Assembly: GCA_002102555.1 (NCBI GenBank)
Contig: MCFL01000004.1
Span: 558,001 to 622,000 of the forward strand
DNA length: 64,000 nt
Source of the DNA: Catenaria anguillulae PL171
Taxonomy: Eukaryota > Blastocladiomycota > Blastocladiomycetes > Blastocladiales > Catenariaceae
Direction of reading: 5' to 3'
The notes beneath the pieces were generated by a model that saw nothing but the letters and a program-made list of their open reading frames with translations, did not search any database and had not been told where the DNA came from. The translations under genes and the position numbers were made by a program. Positions within the stretch are counted from its first letter, which is position 1. The number at the start of each line of letters is the position of its first letter. Shown piece by piece: positions 47,346-57,722 of this stretch.

Positions 47346-48264
47346 TTACTTCAAGAGCTCGTACGGGTAATCCACCGACTGGCCCTTCCTTCTCCACAGC
47401 TTGAGTTTTGTGTTCCTGACCACGTGCTTGACCCAAATGTGCTCGCAATGCTCGGCCTTGAACTTGCGGATAAAGCTGGGGTCCCACAACTCGCTGGCAA
47501 TCCCCAAATCTTTGCAACACCGCATCAGCGCGTTCGATTTACACCCCTCCATGGCGGTGGCAAGCTGCTTCTCGTCAAACACTTCTTGCTCGCCGCGCGC
47601 TTGCGAAACAAACCGGCCAAAGGCAAACAGGGCGTATTCACGCGAAATGACTCGGCCCGTGAGCGAGTGTGGGCCGCGAGGGACGAGGGCCCAGCCGCCC
47701 GGCTTGAAGGCACGGTTGAGGATGCGGCGGTACTTGATTTCAGGGAGGTACAAAAGACCATCTGTGCGTTTGTGAGGAATGAAAAGCCGGGATGTACGCA
47801 AGTGACTCGACACTGGGGAAGGAAATGCAAGGTGACAGGAACTTACCTGGTTTGATCTCCACATCGTCGGCCTCAATCGCGGCAAGCAAAACCTCCACCA
47901 CATCATCTGGGAATGGCTGCGACGCCATGCCCAGGTAGGCATCGGCCGACTCCAAGTGATACGATCCCTGCTCGGAGGCGACGAGCGGTGAGACAGTTTG
48001 CGAAGCCAAAGACGGCATCGAGTCCATGGTTTCGCTGGAAGCTGGCGCAGACCGAGCGGTCGAGCTGGACGAGTTTGCTGAGCGCGGAGAAGGAGAAGTG
48101 GCCATGAAACGCGCAGCGAGGGGCTATGGAACACGGCCCCGCCAGGAGATTAGCGTGGAAAGAAAGAAAGCCGAGAACAATGGGAGCCATACAGCGGCGG
48201 CGGCCTGGCGAGGTGCCCAGGCTTGGCGGGCAGCAAGAGCCGGTCGAAGGCAGTTGCGATACAT
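47346..48264 (-). CDS. MGM101: MGM101, mitochondrial DNA recombination protein
   Basis: Exons 48264-48193, 48123-47847, 47761-47346, with introns of 69 and 85 nt; 254 residues. Exon 1 encodes an Arg/Ala-rich leader ([16 protein letters not shown]) typical of a mitochondrial presequence, which a simple open-frame search would miss. After a Ser-rich linker and [15 protein letters not shown], the Mgm101 core follows: [75 protein letters not shown] and a basic end. Mgm101 is a Rad52-like single-strand annealing protein of the mitochondrial nucleoid, needed for mtDNA repair and maintenance. It is mainly known from fungi. Confidence 0.95.
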
Positions 48265-48460
48265 TGCGACGTGTGAAATGTAATTCATTGATGAGCCGAC
48301 TTGGCGGGTGAGCTGCAATATCTCCACTGTACTATCAACTGTTGTCGTCGCTGACATTTTTGACATGTTGACACTGCAGAGGTAGATCGACAGCCTCTCC
48401 GATCAAACGTGACGCGGTCAGTGTGTTGGTTGGTCGGAAGTCATCACGCCCTTTCCCACC

Positions 48461-49045
48461 ATGGCCGCCAGCTCGCGACGAGGTAAGAAGAGTCCAGGAG
48501 GTACACAACAACAGCCAATTTTCGCCAAAATAGACCATGCAAAGCATCAGCAATGCCTCTTGCTCACCATCGCCACGCTAATCAACAATGAGAACTTAAT
48601 ACTGGCCACATTCATCACAAAGAAGTACGGCTGCGAGCCTGCGAGAGCAATGTACAATGTATGCCCATCCGCAAGAAGCAATTGTGAATTGAGAGTTGAA
48701 ATGCCCTTTTTTTTTACGTATGGCAGTATGGACATTGACACGCCTCCACGTCAAGTGAACTCGAGAAGGACAACCAGACGCGTTTGGGATGGACTCACTT
48801 TGCTGTACATACCTCGACCAACAGCTTCAAAGGAGAGCTGTTGCCTGCTGAAGGTGGCAGTGGTCAGTCCGGTTTGGGCGAGCAACGCCAAGCTCTCCCA
48901 AATGGGTCAACGATTCGCGCTCCAACCGCTTCAATGTCAACATACCGGTCCCAGGCACAAAACTACCAGTCGCGAAGTCAATCTGGACAGACGCAGCGAA
49001 GTCATTTTGAAAAGCCATATTCAGGGGTATCTGAGTTCGTTTTAA
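48461..49045 (+). CDS. Possible small gene, unresolved
   Basis: ATG 48461 opens a frame (MAASSRRGKKSPGGTQQQ) with a hydrophobic helix-like stretch (LLLTIATLINNENLILATF). A donor GTATGC near 48660 and an acceptor GGCAG near 48726 suggest an intron. Downstream, one frame has PNGSTIRAPTASM and a Gln/Ser-rich run ending near 49059; another ends SHIQGYLSSF at 49045. I could not choose the splice phase or recognise a family. Its head-to-head position 197 bp from MGM101 is the main reason to list it. Confidence 0.3.
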   Translation: MAASSRRGKKSPGGTQQQPIFAKIDHAKHQQCLLLTIATLINNENLILATFITKKYGCEPARAMYNVCPSARSNCELRVEMPFFFTYGSMDIDTPPRQVNSRRTTRRVWDGLTLLYIPRPTASKESCCLLKVAVVSPVWASNAKLSQMGQRFALQPLQCQHTGPRHKTTSREVNLDRRSEVILKSHIQGYLSSF

Positions 49046-49831
49046 TGATAGGTAACTGAGTGGGGATTGATTTTTGAACGGCTCTTGTCGTTGCGTTGAA
49101 CAGAAATGATGCATGGGTCCACGCAAACAGTCTTGATCATTCCCGGCACGAATGCCCAGTGAAGAAAGCAAAAATAAACCAAGGATGGTCGAATGAAGCA
49201 ATCACGAAAGGCGGTCGTCACGACGCATGACAGCAAGCTGGCATCGGCCAATGACGCTTCGGACATGTCGTTGGCTTAACGGTGGGTGCACAATACTTGG
49301 CCACTCCTGGAACATCTGCAGCCATCTGCTGCTCCTGCTTCTGGACATGCGTGGGTGGGAGTCATCGGGCTGGTTATCAAATGAATAGTTTCCGCCAGTT
49401 CTTCCCCAGGTGCGCTTTGCCAGACGAAATCGCAATTGGGCGTCGTAATTCAGGAGAGTCTTGGTCTAGTCGATACACTCTCTTGCCCTTGATTGTAATT
49501 TCATTGCATGTTGACATTTCCTTGCACTTTCGCAGAGTATGCGTCATCAATTCATGAAAGTGGCCCGTTTGTTCGTTTGTCAAAACGAAATCAGTCGCAT
49601 GGTTGGATTGCCGCGTCACTCGCTGTTCGCAGCCTGTGCAAAATATGGCCATCATGACGGCTACCGACCAATCACTGATTCTCTCTGTCACAAATTAAGT
49701 GCACACAACATTGCCTCGAAACCCGACGCATCCTGTTCCCATCAAAGACCTTGCAATTCCTTTTGCGCTAGAACACCAATCAACCCCACCGACCACCCAC
49801 CTCGCCACATCCTCTGTTGCGTTCCCACAAG
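49046..49831. other. Intergenic, no gene seen
   Basis: Several short frames on both strands, none with family motifs. Confidence 0.4.
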
Positions 49832-51483
49832 ATGTCTTCCATCCAACAACGTCCCATTTCTACCGCCGCCAAGTCGGCCCCATCTCCCTCGGCTTCTTCT
49901 CAACCTGGCTCTCCAGCCAGTGACTACCGCCCGTCTGCTCGCCTCATGGACAGTGTCGGCGCATTTGTTTTCACGGTTCTTGTCTTCATGTATGCTTGTT
50001 TCCTCCTGATCACACGGTGTTCGCAAGACACACTTGAAGGCATGCGCTGACCTGCCATCCATCCCGTTTGTAGCCTCTTCGTCTTTCCCTCCCGCATTAT
50101 CGCGTCGCCGTGGACCTCGGATCATACCGAAGGCTGGCTTCACGTTTTCGACACCTCTCGACAATCCATTCTCCTCGCTCCTACCGTGTACATTACGCCC
50201 AACCCGACTTCCCACACGATCCCGCGCTTTGCTCAACCTCACGACCACCACCTCGCCAATCCCTACTCTCTCATGAGGCCGATGCAATCCCTCGAGCCCG
50301 AAACGACAGCCAGCCGCATCAACCGCCTCGGTCATTTCGGGAGGATGATCCGTAACCCTACCATTATCGAAAAGCACACCTGGGCTCACGAGTACATGAA
50401 CGAGCTCGTTGATGCCGTTCTCGACAGCATTCATCAAGACGCCGTCCACACGTTACGTTCTGGCCCACGTTTGATTGACCCACCAAAGTACTCGAACGCC
50501 CATGTCGGCGTTGCCATCATTTACGACGCCAAGGTCAAAAAGGAGCAAGAGAAAGCGCGCGTGCACGATGCCCACATATCAAGTCTTCAAGCAGTGTTCG
50601 AGTCTGTCGGTTGGATGATGGTGCCACTTGGTCTTTTGGCCATGGTCAAGCTGTTTGCCTATGTTTGGTTAATTGCAGTCAAGGTTGTGGGTAACGTGGG
50701 CATGTGCATTCCTGCAGTCAATGCGATTCACAAGAGCAAGCTGGCGAAAGTCGAAGAGCAGTACAAGAAGCAAATGGAGGCACTTCAGGCGGCGCACCGG
50801 TTACAAGTGGCCAACTTGGCGCGCATCATTGACAACAAGGACCGACAGTTGGAGGGTGCTATGCTCGAGTCCATTGACCAAGCGACGGTTGCGGCCCACG
50901 AGCTCGAGGTAGCCAAGGCCGTCTTTGCGCGTTGGCATGAGGCACGAGGGACAGAGATGGCCGTTCAGTCAACTCGAATCAAGCAACTGCAACTGGAAGT
51001 CGTGCGGAGCGAGGACAAGCTGCGCTGTATGTCCAGTTTCTGGATGGGACCCGGCACGAGCTCGCCGAGACCCGACGCGAGTTGCGCGCGACGGAGCGGC
51101 AAATGCGCGCCATGAGCCGCGAACACCACCAGGGATTTGTGCACGAGCGCGAAGGTTTGATGAAAGCAATTGCGGAGGCGTACAAGGAGCGCGACATTGC
51201 TCAAGTCGCCAAGTCTGACGCTGTCCGCAGGCTGAAAGCACACTCTGCTCCGGCCAAGCCAGCCGTTCAAGTCGTGGACGTCGCCGAGGGGATGGTGGCG
51301 GACGACTGGCCCCATTGCCTGCTCAGCATTGAGGACGAGCTTGCAGCTGCACAAGTCCGTCTCGAGTTGCGCCAGGCCAGTGCCCCTACTGTGCAACGCC
51401 TGCCGACAAAACCCACCAGAACAGGTAAATCTGGTGGGTTGATTTCTCGTGTCATGTCGTTGCCACGCGCGATGCTGCGGTGA
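49832..51483 (+). CDS. Unknown membrane-anchored coiled-coil protein
   Basis: Exons 49832-49989, 50074-50962, 51037-51483; 497 residues. The intron 50963-51036 (GTTCAG...GTCCAG) is inferred: it is the usual size and keeps phase, and without it the coiled coil would break into another frame. A Ser-rich start leads to one hydrophobic segment (SVGAFVFTVLVF) and, at about residues 210-250, a longer one (MMVPLGLLAMVKLFAYVWLI). A long coiled coil follows (VEEQYKKQMEALQAAHRLQ, RRELRATERQMRAMSREH). This suggests an organelle-membrane protein with a cytosolic or matrix coiled coil. No known family recognised; a membrane tether or MICOS-like role is guesswork. Confidence 0.65.
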
Positions 51484-51754
51484 GAATGCTTGGCATGTCA
51501 AGCTGGTTCTTGTGATGGTTTGCCAGGTACGATTCTTTCCTCGAGGTTATGTCAACTCATTGCATTTCACCTGACACTGTTGCGATTTGCACTGTTTAGA
51601 ATGTGTGTGAGTTGCTGCAGCAAAGCCCTGTGGTCCCAATGGCCGGGAACGATCGCCCTTCAGACACGAGCTTCAACAGCCTTGTGTTCCATGGTCTTGG
51701 TGAAGATCATGTCTGCCGTCGCCGACGCCGAAACGAAGTACAAGTAGACAAGGT

Positions 51755-52003
51755 CCAGCGAGGACAATCCAGTCGGCCAGTTCGTGTTAGTCGACAGACG
51801 CTGCCCTGTTGACCATATACGACGTCCGCACTGGATTCCAGCCAGGACAATCCAGTCGGCCAGTTCGTGTTTGTTGACAGACGCTGCCCTGTTGACCATA
51901 CACGACGTCCGCACTGGATTCCAGCCAGGACAATCCAGTCGGCCAGTTCGTGTTTGTTGACAGACACTGCCCTGTTGACCATACACGACGTCCGCACTGG
52001 ATG
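51755..52003. repeat. 83-bp minisatellite, three tandem copies
   Basis: Three near-identical units begin at about 51757, 51840 and 51923. Each contains GACAATCCAGTCGGCCAGTT and CATACACGACGTCCGCACTG. Copies 2 and 3 differ at one base over most of their length; copy 1 differs at a handful. The period is not a multiple of three. Confidence 0.92.
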
Positions 52004-52781
52004 CCTGCCCTGTTGTTGAGGGGATTTCTTCAAGTTGAAGCGGAGCATGGCCCCATTTTTCAAGCGTCCGAAATGCGGGCGGTTAGCTATGTCGCCCGGC
52101 GTCGCCATGGGTCACGGATACCCCTAGCATGAGCTATGGACACGAGTTCTTGACGAGCCTACATAGGACCATCATGTGGAACTAGTAAGACAGAAGGCGG
52201 AAACACGGACGCTAACAAAACAAGACACGAGCACCTCGCCGCCAGCTCTTGTGGGTGGGAAGCACGCGGCAAATCATGGCCGCTTGTGAGACCATGATGG
52301 CACCTTGCCATGTCAAGAATTCGGCCCTAGGTGGACGTCAATGCGCCTACACCGGTGGCAACGGCTGCAGACCAAACGGTCGATTGGGATGGACAACCCA
52401 AATGTCATGAGCTAATTTGTTGCGGCATTGTTGGCCCAAATGAGTGTACTCCTAGTAGAAGTCGAGGCCATGGCATTACGGAGATGCACGGGTGAGCTGG
52501 CCCTAGCTGCGTCCGTCGATTGCCGTGTTTTGCCTGGCAACATCCGAAAGTACAGCAGCGCAAATGTCCTGACGAATACATGCATTGGAACCTTATCACT
52601 TGTTTCGTTTCCCATGGAGTATTGGCGGCCGGCCCCAGTTGGAGCGATGCCTGCATCGAAACACTGTCCAAGTCAAATCAACAAGCTCGCAGTAGATGAA
52701 TGCATTATACAGTGTAGGACACAATCACGCATATTGTTCCTCCATGCCACTCTGCATGGCCCTTGCTGACCAGCGCAAATC
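52004..52781. other. Intergenic, no gene seen
   Basis: About 780 bases between the minisatellite and the Twinkle stop. Short frames only; none has motifs. Confidence 0.45.
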
Positions 52782-54102
52782 TCAATCCCTGTTAGGCTGC
52801 TCCTTCTGCTCTGCGACCGTATCCGCATCTGGGGAAGCTGCTTTCATTTTCTTGAAAAAAGCTTCATCCGGAACAAACTCGGTATACTAGACGAGGGTGA
52901 TGCAGGCAGCAAACGATGTGAGCCGCCCGCCAAATCATTTTCGCGATTGTCCGCACAACGAAATGAGCAGGGGAATCAATAGTAGGTACCCGCAAACTGG
53001 ATTGATCAAACCGCATCCACGACTTGCCCATGGTCCCGTTGAATCGGTTCTTGGCCACGTCCAACCGTGTAGCGCCCCAATTCACTCGTTGGAGCAACAG
53101 CACGTTGTCGGCCTCTTGGGTGATTTTCGCAGATCCAGCAATCGAGTCAACCGTCAACAATGTGCGGCCCGCTGCGCGCGGGTCGGATGGAGGTTTGCGC
53201 GGGTGGACGACGAGCATGACGTGGACCTTGTGCTTTGTGGCAAATGCACGGATGCGATGGATTGCGAGCTCTTGCTGGTATAGCTGGTCGAGGGAGCTAT
53301 ATACATGCACGCCAAGGAAATGAAATGAGAAGGGGGCGGATGTCAATGAAGAGGGCAACGTCACGGCAATGTACCTGCGGCCCTGGCCTGACAAAAAGAA
53401 CTGCAAATTGTCCAAGACAATCATCTGAATCTTTTCATCGTCCACCATCTTGCCCATCATCTGCAACACATGCTCGGTCGACGTGCTGCCGAAAAATGGC
53501 ATGAAAAACACGGGCACGGCGTCCAGCTCGTGCAAATACCCCTTGCACTCGTCGTCGCTTAGCTCCAAAAATGGCCGCCCGCTTAGCTGCACCACCATGC
53601 GCCGCACCATGACATCGTTGGCCACTTCAAATGATCCAAAGAGGGACCGGAACCCGTCGGCATGCGCCATAAACAGCGCCAGCTGCGACAAGAATGTAGT
53701 CTTGCCAGTGCCTGTGTTGCCCGTGAGGACAGTGAGCTCGCCTGGACGGATCCCGAGGAGCGATTTCTGCAGCCGCGGAAAGGGGCGAATGGGTTGGCCG
53801 TAAAGGGCAAGCGGGTCCCGCTTCCATTTCAAGAGCTGGTCAATGTAGTCGACCGGTTTACGATAGTCTCGCTCCTCAATTGGAGGTAGGCCTGATGTCG
53901 CTTTGAGGTGCGAAGCCAGTTTGGCACTATATTCTGAGTCATTTGGATTGAGGTGCTTTGCGTTTTCGGGTGGTTCCGTCAACGACATTCGCTTGCGAAA
54001 GTAGTGTTTGGTCATGAAGCGGGATTGCGTCGGTATGAAGGAGACTGGTATTGAGAGGGGTTGCCGAGTGGCGCGCATACATGGCTGGCAAATCGTGTGC
54101 AT
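52782..54102 (-). CDS. TWNK: Twinkle-type mitochondrial DNA helicase, helicase domain only
   Basis: Exons 54102-53375, 53296-52990, 52886-52782, with agreeing phases; 379 residues. The 78-nt first intron is in frame and stop-free. The first 40 residues are Arg-rich without acidic residues (a likely mitochondrial leader). The SF4/DnaB-like core follows: FPRLQKSLLGIRPGELTVL, Walker A TGNTGTGKTTF (about 127-137), FGSFEVANDVMVRRM, VFFMPFFGS, Walker B MIVLDNLQFFLSG, VMLVVHPRKPPSD and SIAGSAKITQEADNVLLLQR, then VAKNRFNG. These are the Twinkle versions of the motifs. Animal Twinkle is near 680 residues with an N-terminal primase-like half; here only about 100 residues precede the core, so that half is absent. 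It should unwind mtDNA at the replication fork. Confidence 0.93.
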
Positions 54103-54970
54103 TGCGTATGGTTTAGGTACGGGGACAGGTGCAACAGCGAGGAGACAGGGAGACGGCACGGTGACAGGTGTGGGTGACTGGGAACTACATAGGTGCACTC
54201 GACTGGGGTGTCTGAATGCGCCGAGCGCTCATGCATGACGAGTGGATTGCATGGACAGGGAACATGAACGACCAATGCAATATTCCTTGATGGTTGTGAA
54301 TGTTGTCCACGTTGTCCACAGCGTTGTCCAAACGGTGTCCGAGAGGGAGCCGTCGATCCACCACCAATTGCAAGCCAAACGGACTGCGCGGTAGGTTAGC
54401 ATGAATTAACCACATCCATCAATACGCGACGTGCGGAAGGAACGGGGCCAGGGAGTCATCAGGGGCACTAAGTCGATACCTCGGCCCTGGAGTCATCGTC
54501 GACCGCCTGCGTGGACAATGTTCTTTGCTTGGAGGATGAGGGAAAACACCGCTGTAGCAGGTGTCTTTGCCCCGGATCTGGATATCGGCCACGAGTCCCT
54601 GCAGCACCGACGGAAATGACACATTCTGTCTGTGCAGTTTTTTTTTTCACTGGCACGAGTACCTAGTGAGGGGATGGCATGGGACATGCAAGGGACAATC
54701 AGCGGACCCAGCTAAGTCGTACGTGAGTGGTCCACCAACACTCTGGCTGCCAATCTCCAACAGACGCGCCGATAAGGTTCACAACATCGTTTTCGCTCAA
54801 CAGTTCCATGCATGTCGGACCCGCATCCTGGCATTTCTGGCCCCATCCGCTCGGCTACAAGTACGCACCATACCTCTGCCCGCCGCGCATGCAACTTTTT
54901 CAGTCAGCATGTCAACTCCATGAAATCAACAGCTCAAGTTTCCTTCCAGTAACAGATCAACGCATTCACC
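54103..54970. other. Divergent intergenic region, Twinkle / NagD-type phosphatase
   Basis: 868 bases. No motif-bearing frame; a T9 run lies at about 54639. Confidence 0.45.
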
Positions 54971-56121
54971 ATGTCCCCAAACAACACAAAGAATGGTTAT
55001 ATCTCTGCCCTCACAGCTTCAGACGCGCCGGCTCGCCCACCGACGTTCGATGAGCGTATGGCCACAATCCGCTCAAAGAAGGGCTTTCTCATCGAGTGCG
55101 TCGACATTTCAGGGCAAGCCGCGACGCATGCCCGTCTGATCCACGATTCACGATTCGGTGTTTCTTGCACATAGCATGGATGGAGTGATTTACCACGGCA
55201 ACAAGTTGCTTCCCGGCGCAAAGGAGTTTATTGAGTGGATGGTGCGAAACGAAAAGCTTTTCATCTTTGTCACCAACAACTCGATTCCCACGCCAAGGGA
55301 GTTGCACGAAAAGTTGATGCGGTATGGCATCGATGTCCCCGAGGCGCAATTCTATACGTCCTCCATGTGTACCGCAAGGTTCTTGAGGTACGGCTCGCCT
55401 GTTTCCTTGCCACGAGGCAATACAAGAGTGTGTATCGCTCACCTCTGCATCGCTCACCTGCAGCAAACAAAAACCGGGCGGTTCCTGTTTTGTGATTGGC
55501 GAAGCTGGTCTGCACTATGCTTTGTACTCGGCGGGACTTACTATGGACGACCGCAACCCGGACTGGGTCGTGATTGGCGACGGATTCGGGCTCAACTACG
55601 AAAAGGTTTGTGCGCGTTCTCGTTTCCGGTATTGACACTCCCGCTTCACTCACTCACCGGCGGACCACAAAAAATAGATGGCCAAGGCTGTCAAGCTCGT
55701 CAACCAAGGCTCGGCTCTCATTGGCACCAACCCCGACATCAACGCGGTGACCGAGGACACGCTGATCCCCGCATGTGGCTCTTTTGTCTCATCCATCGAA
55801 GTTGCCACGGGCAAGAAGGCACTACTACTCGGGAAGCCTTCAAGTTTGATGCTCCGAGGTGCTCAAAGGATCCTCAATTTGCAGCGTTCAGACGTCTGCA
55901 TGATTGGCGACCGAATGGACACAGACATCTTGGGTGGAATTTACGCAGAGTTGGATACGGTGCTCGTGTTGACGGGTGTGACCAAGAAGCATGACTTGAA
56001 GAACTTTTCGTATGCGCCGTTCATGGTGACGGATGCGGTGGGCGATTTGGTGCCGTCTGGCGAGCTTGCAAAGCAGGACGCCAAGCCAGCCAAGGATGAG
56101 GGGGTTGGTTGTGGGAACTAG
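54971..56121 (+). CDS. NagD/PHO13-type HAD phosphatase (HAD-IIA)
   Basis: Exons 54971-55095, 55175-55387, 55464-55605, 55678-56121; 307 residues, the usual size of PHO13 and phosphoglycolate phosphatase. Splicing the first intron creates HAD motif I as FLIDMDGVIYHGNKLLPGA. Motif II is FIFVTNNSIPTPRELHEKL. The large C2 cap includes GGSCFVIGEAGLHYAL and WVVIGDGFGLNYEK. Motif III Lys lies in LLLGKPSSLML and motif IV is CMIGDRMDTDILGGIYA. These enzymes hydrolyse small phosphorylated metabolites, often repairing side products such as 2-phosphoglycolate or 4-phosphoerythronate. The substrate is not known here. Confidence 0.92.
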
Positions 56122-57722
56122 GCTAAAGACGTGGCCCAGAATCGGCGGGATTGTGTTACTAATTTGCCATATTCCTTGCTCAATTGTTTTTTTTTTTTCC
56201 GTCATTGTAACTTGCGTACTTGCTTCACTTTGGTACAAGGTATACTGTGATTTCGTTGGCTTTCATGAGGGTATTGCGTCGGGCGTGGTGAGCACCGTCA
56301 AGCGACAAACCCTTCTGACCATTGTTAATCCTCCTTACCATCGGCTCGCGCGCAGTCAAATATGCATCTGCCCCATGAGGCAACTTGAAGACTGCCCGTT
56401 TCCCACATTCACTTTCCCATCGAGGTTCAACGATCCGAACAGACCAACGCCGACGAACGCCCGGCCTTTCACGGTCTTGGCCCTGGTCATCAAGATCTTA
56501 TTGACATCTGAGCTGAAGCCGCCAGAAGCCGCCCCGGAACTGAAAGCAGATTGCCTGTCGGTACATATATATTTTGCCTCGGTATCATGTACCGACATGC
56601 CCATGCCCATGCCCCGTCGCCCCGCCCTCGCGGCCCAGAGAAGGCTCGATCTCGACTTGCCATACCGATGAATTTCTCACGGTCATGTGGAAATGTTCTC
56701 GCTCGAATAGCCTGGTCGGCATCTCTCCTGCCCATATCTGGTGTTCTTTCCATTCACAGCTTGTGATATACTTGGATGTACTTGATTATAATGAATTGAC
56801 TACTTCCATATATAGAATGAATGAAGAAACCAGATCAAGATGACAAGATAAAACGCCCACCAAACTTCCTCTAGTATACAAACAAATGTGAAATCGCCTT
56901 TGCTCCCCGGCAACAATCAAAACCAGAGGCCCCCCCGAGCGACAACCTGGACTCGATGCGCGCAAGACTTGAGGCGGACCGGACCAGACCGAGCACCATG
57001 CAGGGCAGGGGTCGTGGCAGAAGTGGAGACAAGCAAGAGGAAAAACAGGGCAAGGAGAGGACGAATTCGAGGACGCGGGCGCTTTGGGGATGAACTAAGT
57101 TGGTGGCAGCACCATCAGAGGGGGTACGAATGGGTGGGCACGAGGCGGGGAATACGGAACGAGGGGGCAGACATGAAAAGACAAGAAGAAGAGAACAAAA
57201 CACTAGCGGCTCGAGATGAAAAAAAGAGAAACAAAGCGTGTGAGATGCTGTGCAGCAGAGCGCTGCGATTAAAGCAGGAGGGCAAGACACGGTCAGGGTG
57301 CATGTGGCGGCCAGCGCGGCAGTCCCAACGAATGGAGGAGAAGGAAACAAAAAGTACACATGTAGAGGGGTGGGAGGTGGTGAAATGTGGGACAGTTGCC
57401 GGCGGCAATGGATTGGCGCGAGCACGTGAAACCGAGTGCATCAGTTGGTGGCAGGGGATGGATCAGGGGGAAGGTTGGGTGCGCATGTCGACAAGGACAA
57501 AAGAAAAAGAAGACAGCGATCGGCCGAGCAAGAACAATGGACAAGAAACGCGGCCGAGGACAGCGCCCGAAGAAGAAAGAAAATGGTGAAGAGGTGACAC
57601 ACTCTGCCATGACGAGCACAACCAACCAAGGAGAAAAAAAAAGGGCGATAAACCTCGCAAGAGGTCTCTGGCGAGTACGACCTGCACAACGCGCAACCTC
57701 CCCTTGAACAACAACGGTGTCC
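56122..57722. other. Convergent 3' region, 1.6 kb
   Basis: Between two convergent genes. From about 56,900 to 57,700 the plus strand is strongly purine-rich, so the minus-strand gene would have a C/U-rich 3' flank. The long frames in this part (56871-57425 minus, 56888-57589 plus) are compositional and have no domains. Confidence 0.5.

Noticed and set aside
51020-51040. Apparent frameshift in the membrane/coiled-coil gene
   Set aside because: A 74-nt phase-0 intron (50963-51036) of normal size explains the frame change without a base error.
51707-52108. 133-codon minus frame over the minisatellite
   Set aside because: The repeat period is not a multiple of three, so the frame only reads the same unit in three phases; not a protein repeat.
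56871-57589. Long frames on both strands in a purine-rich tract
   Set aside because: Biased composition lacks stops by chance; no domains and no splice structure.
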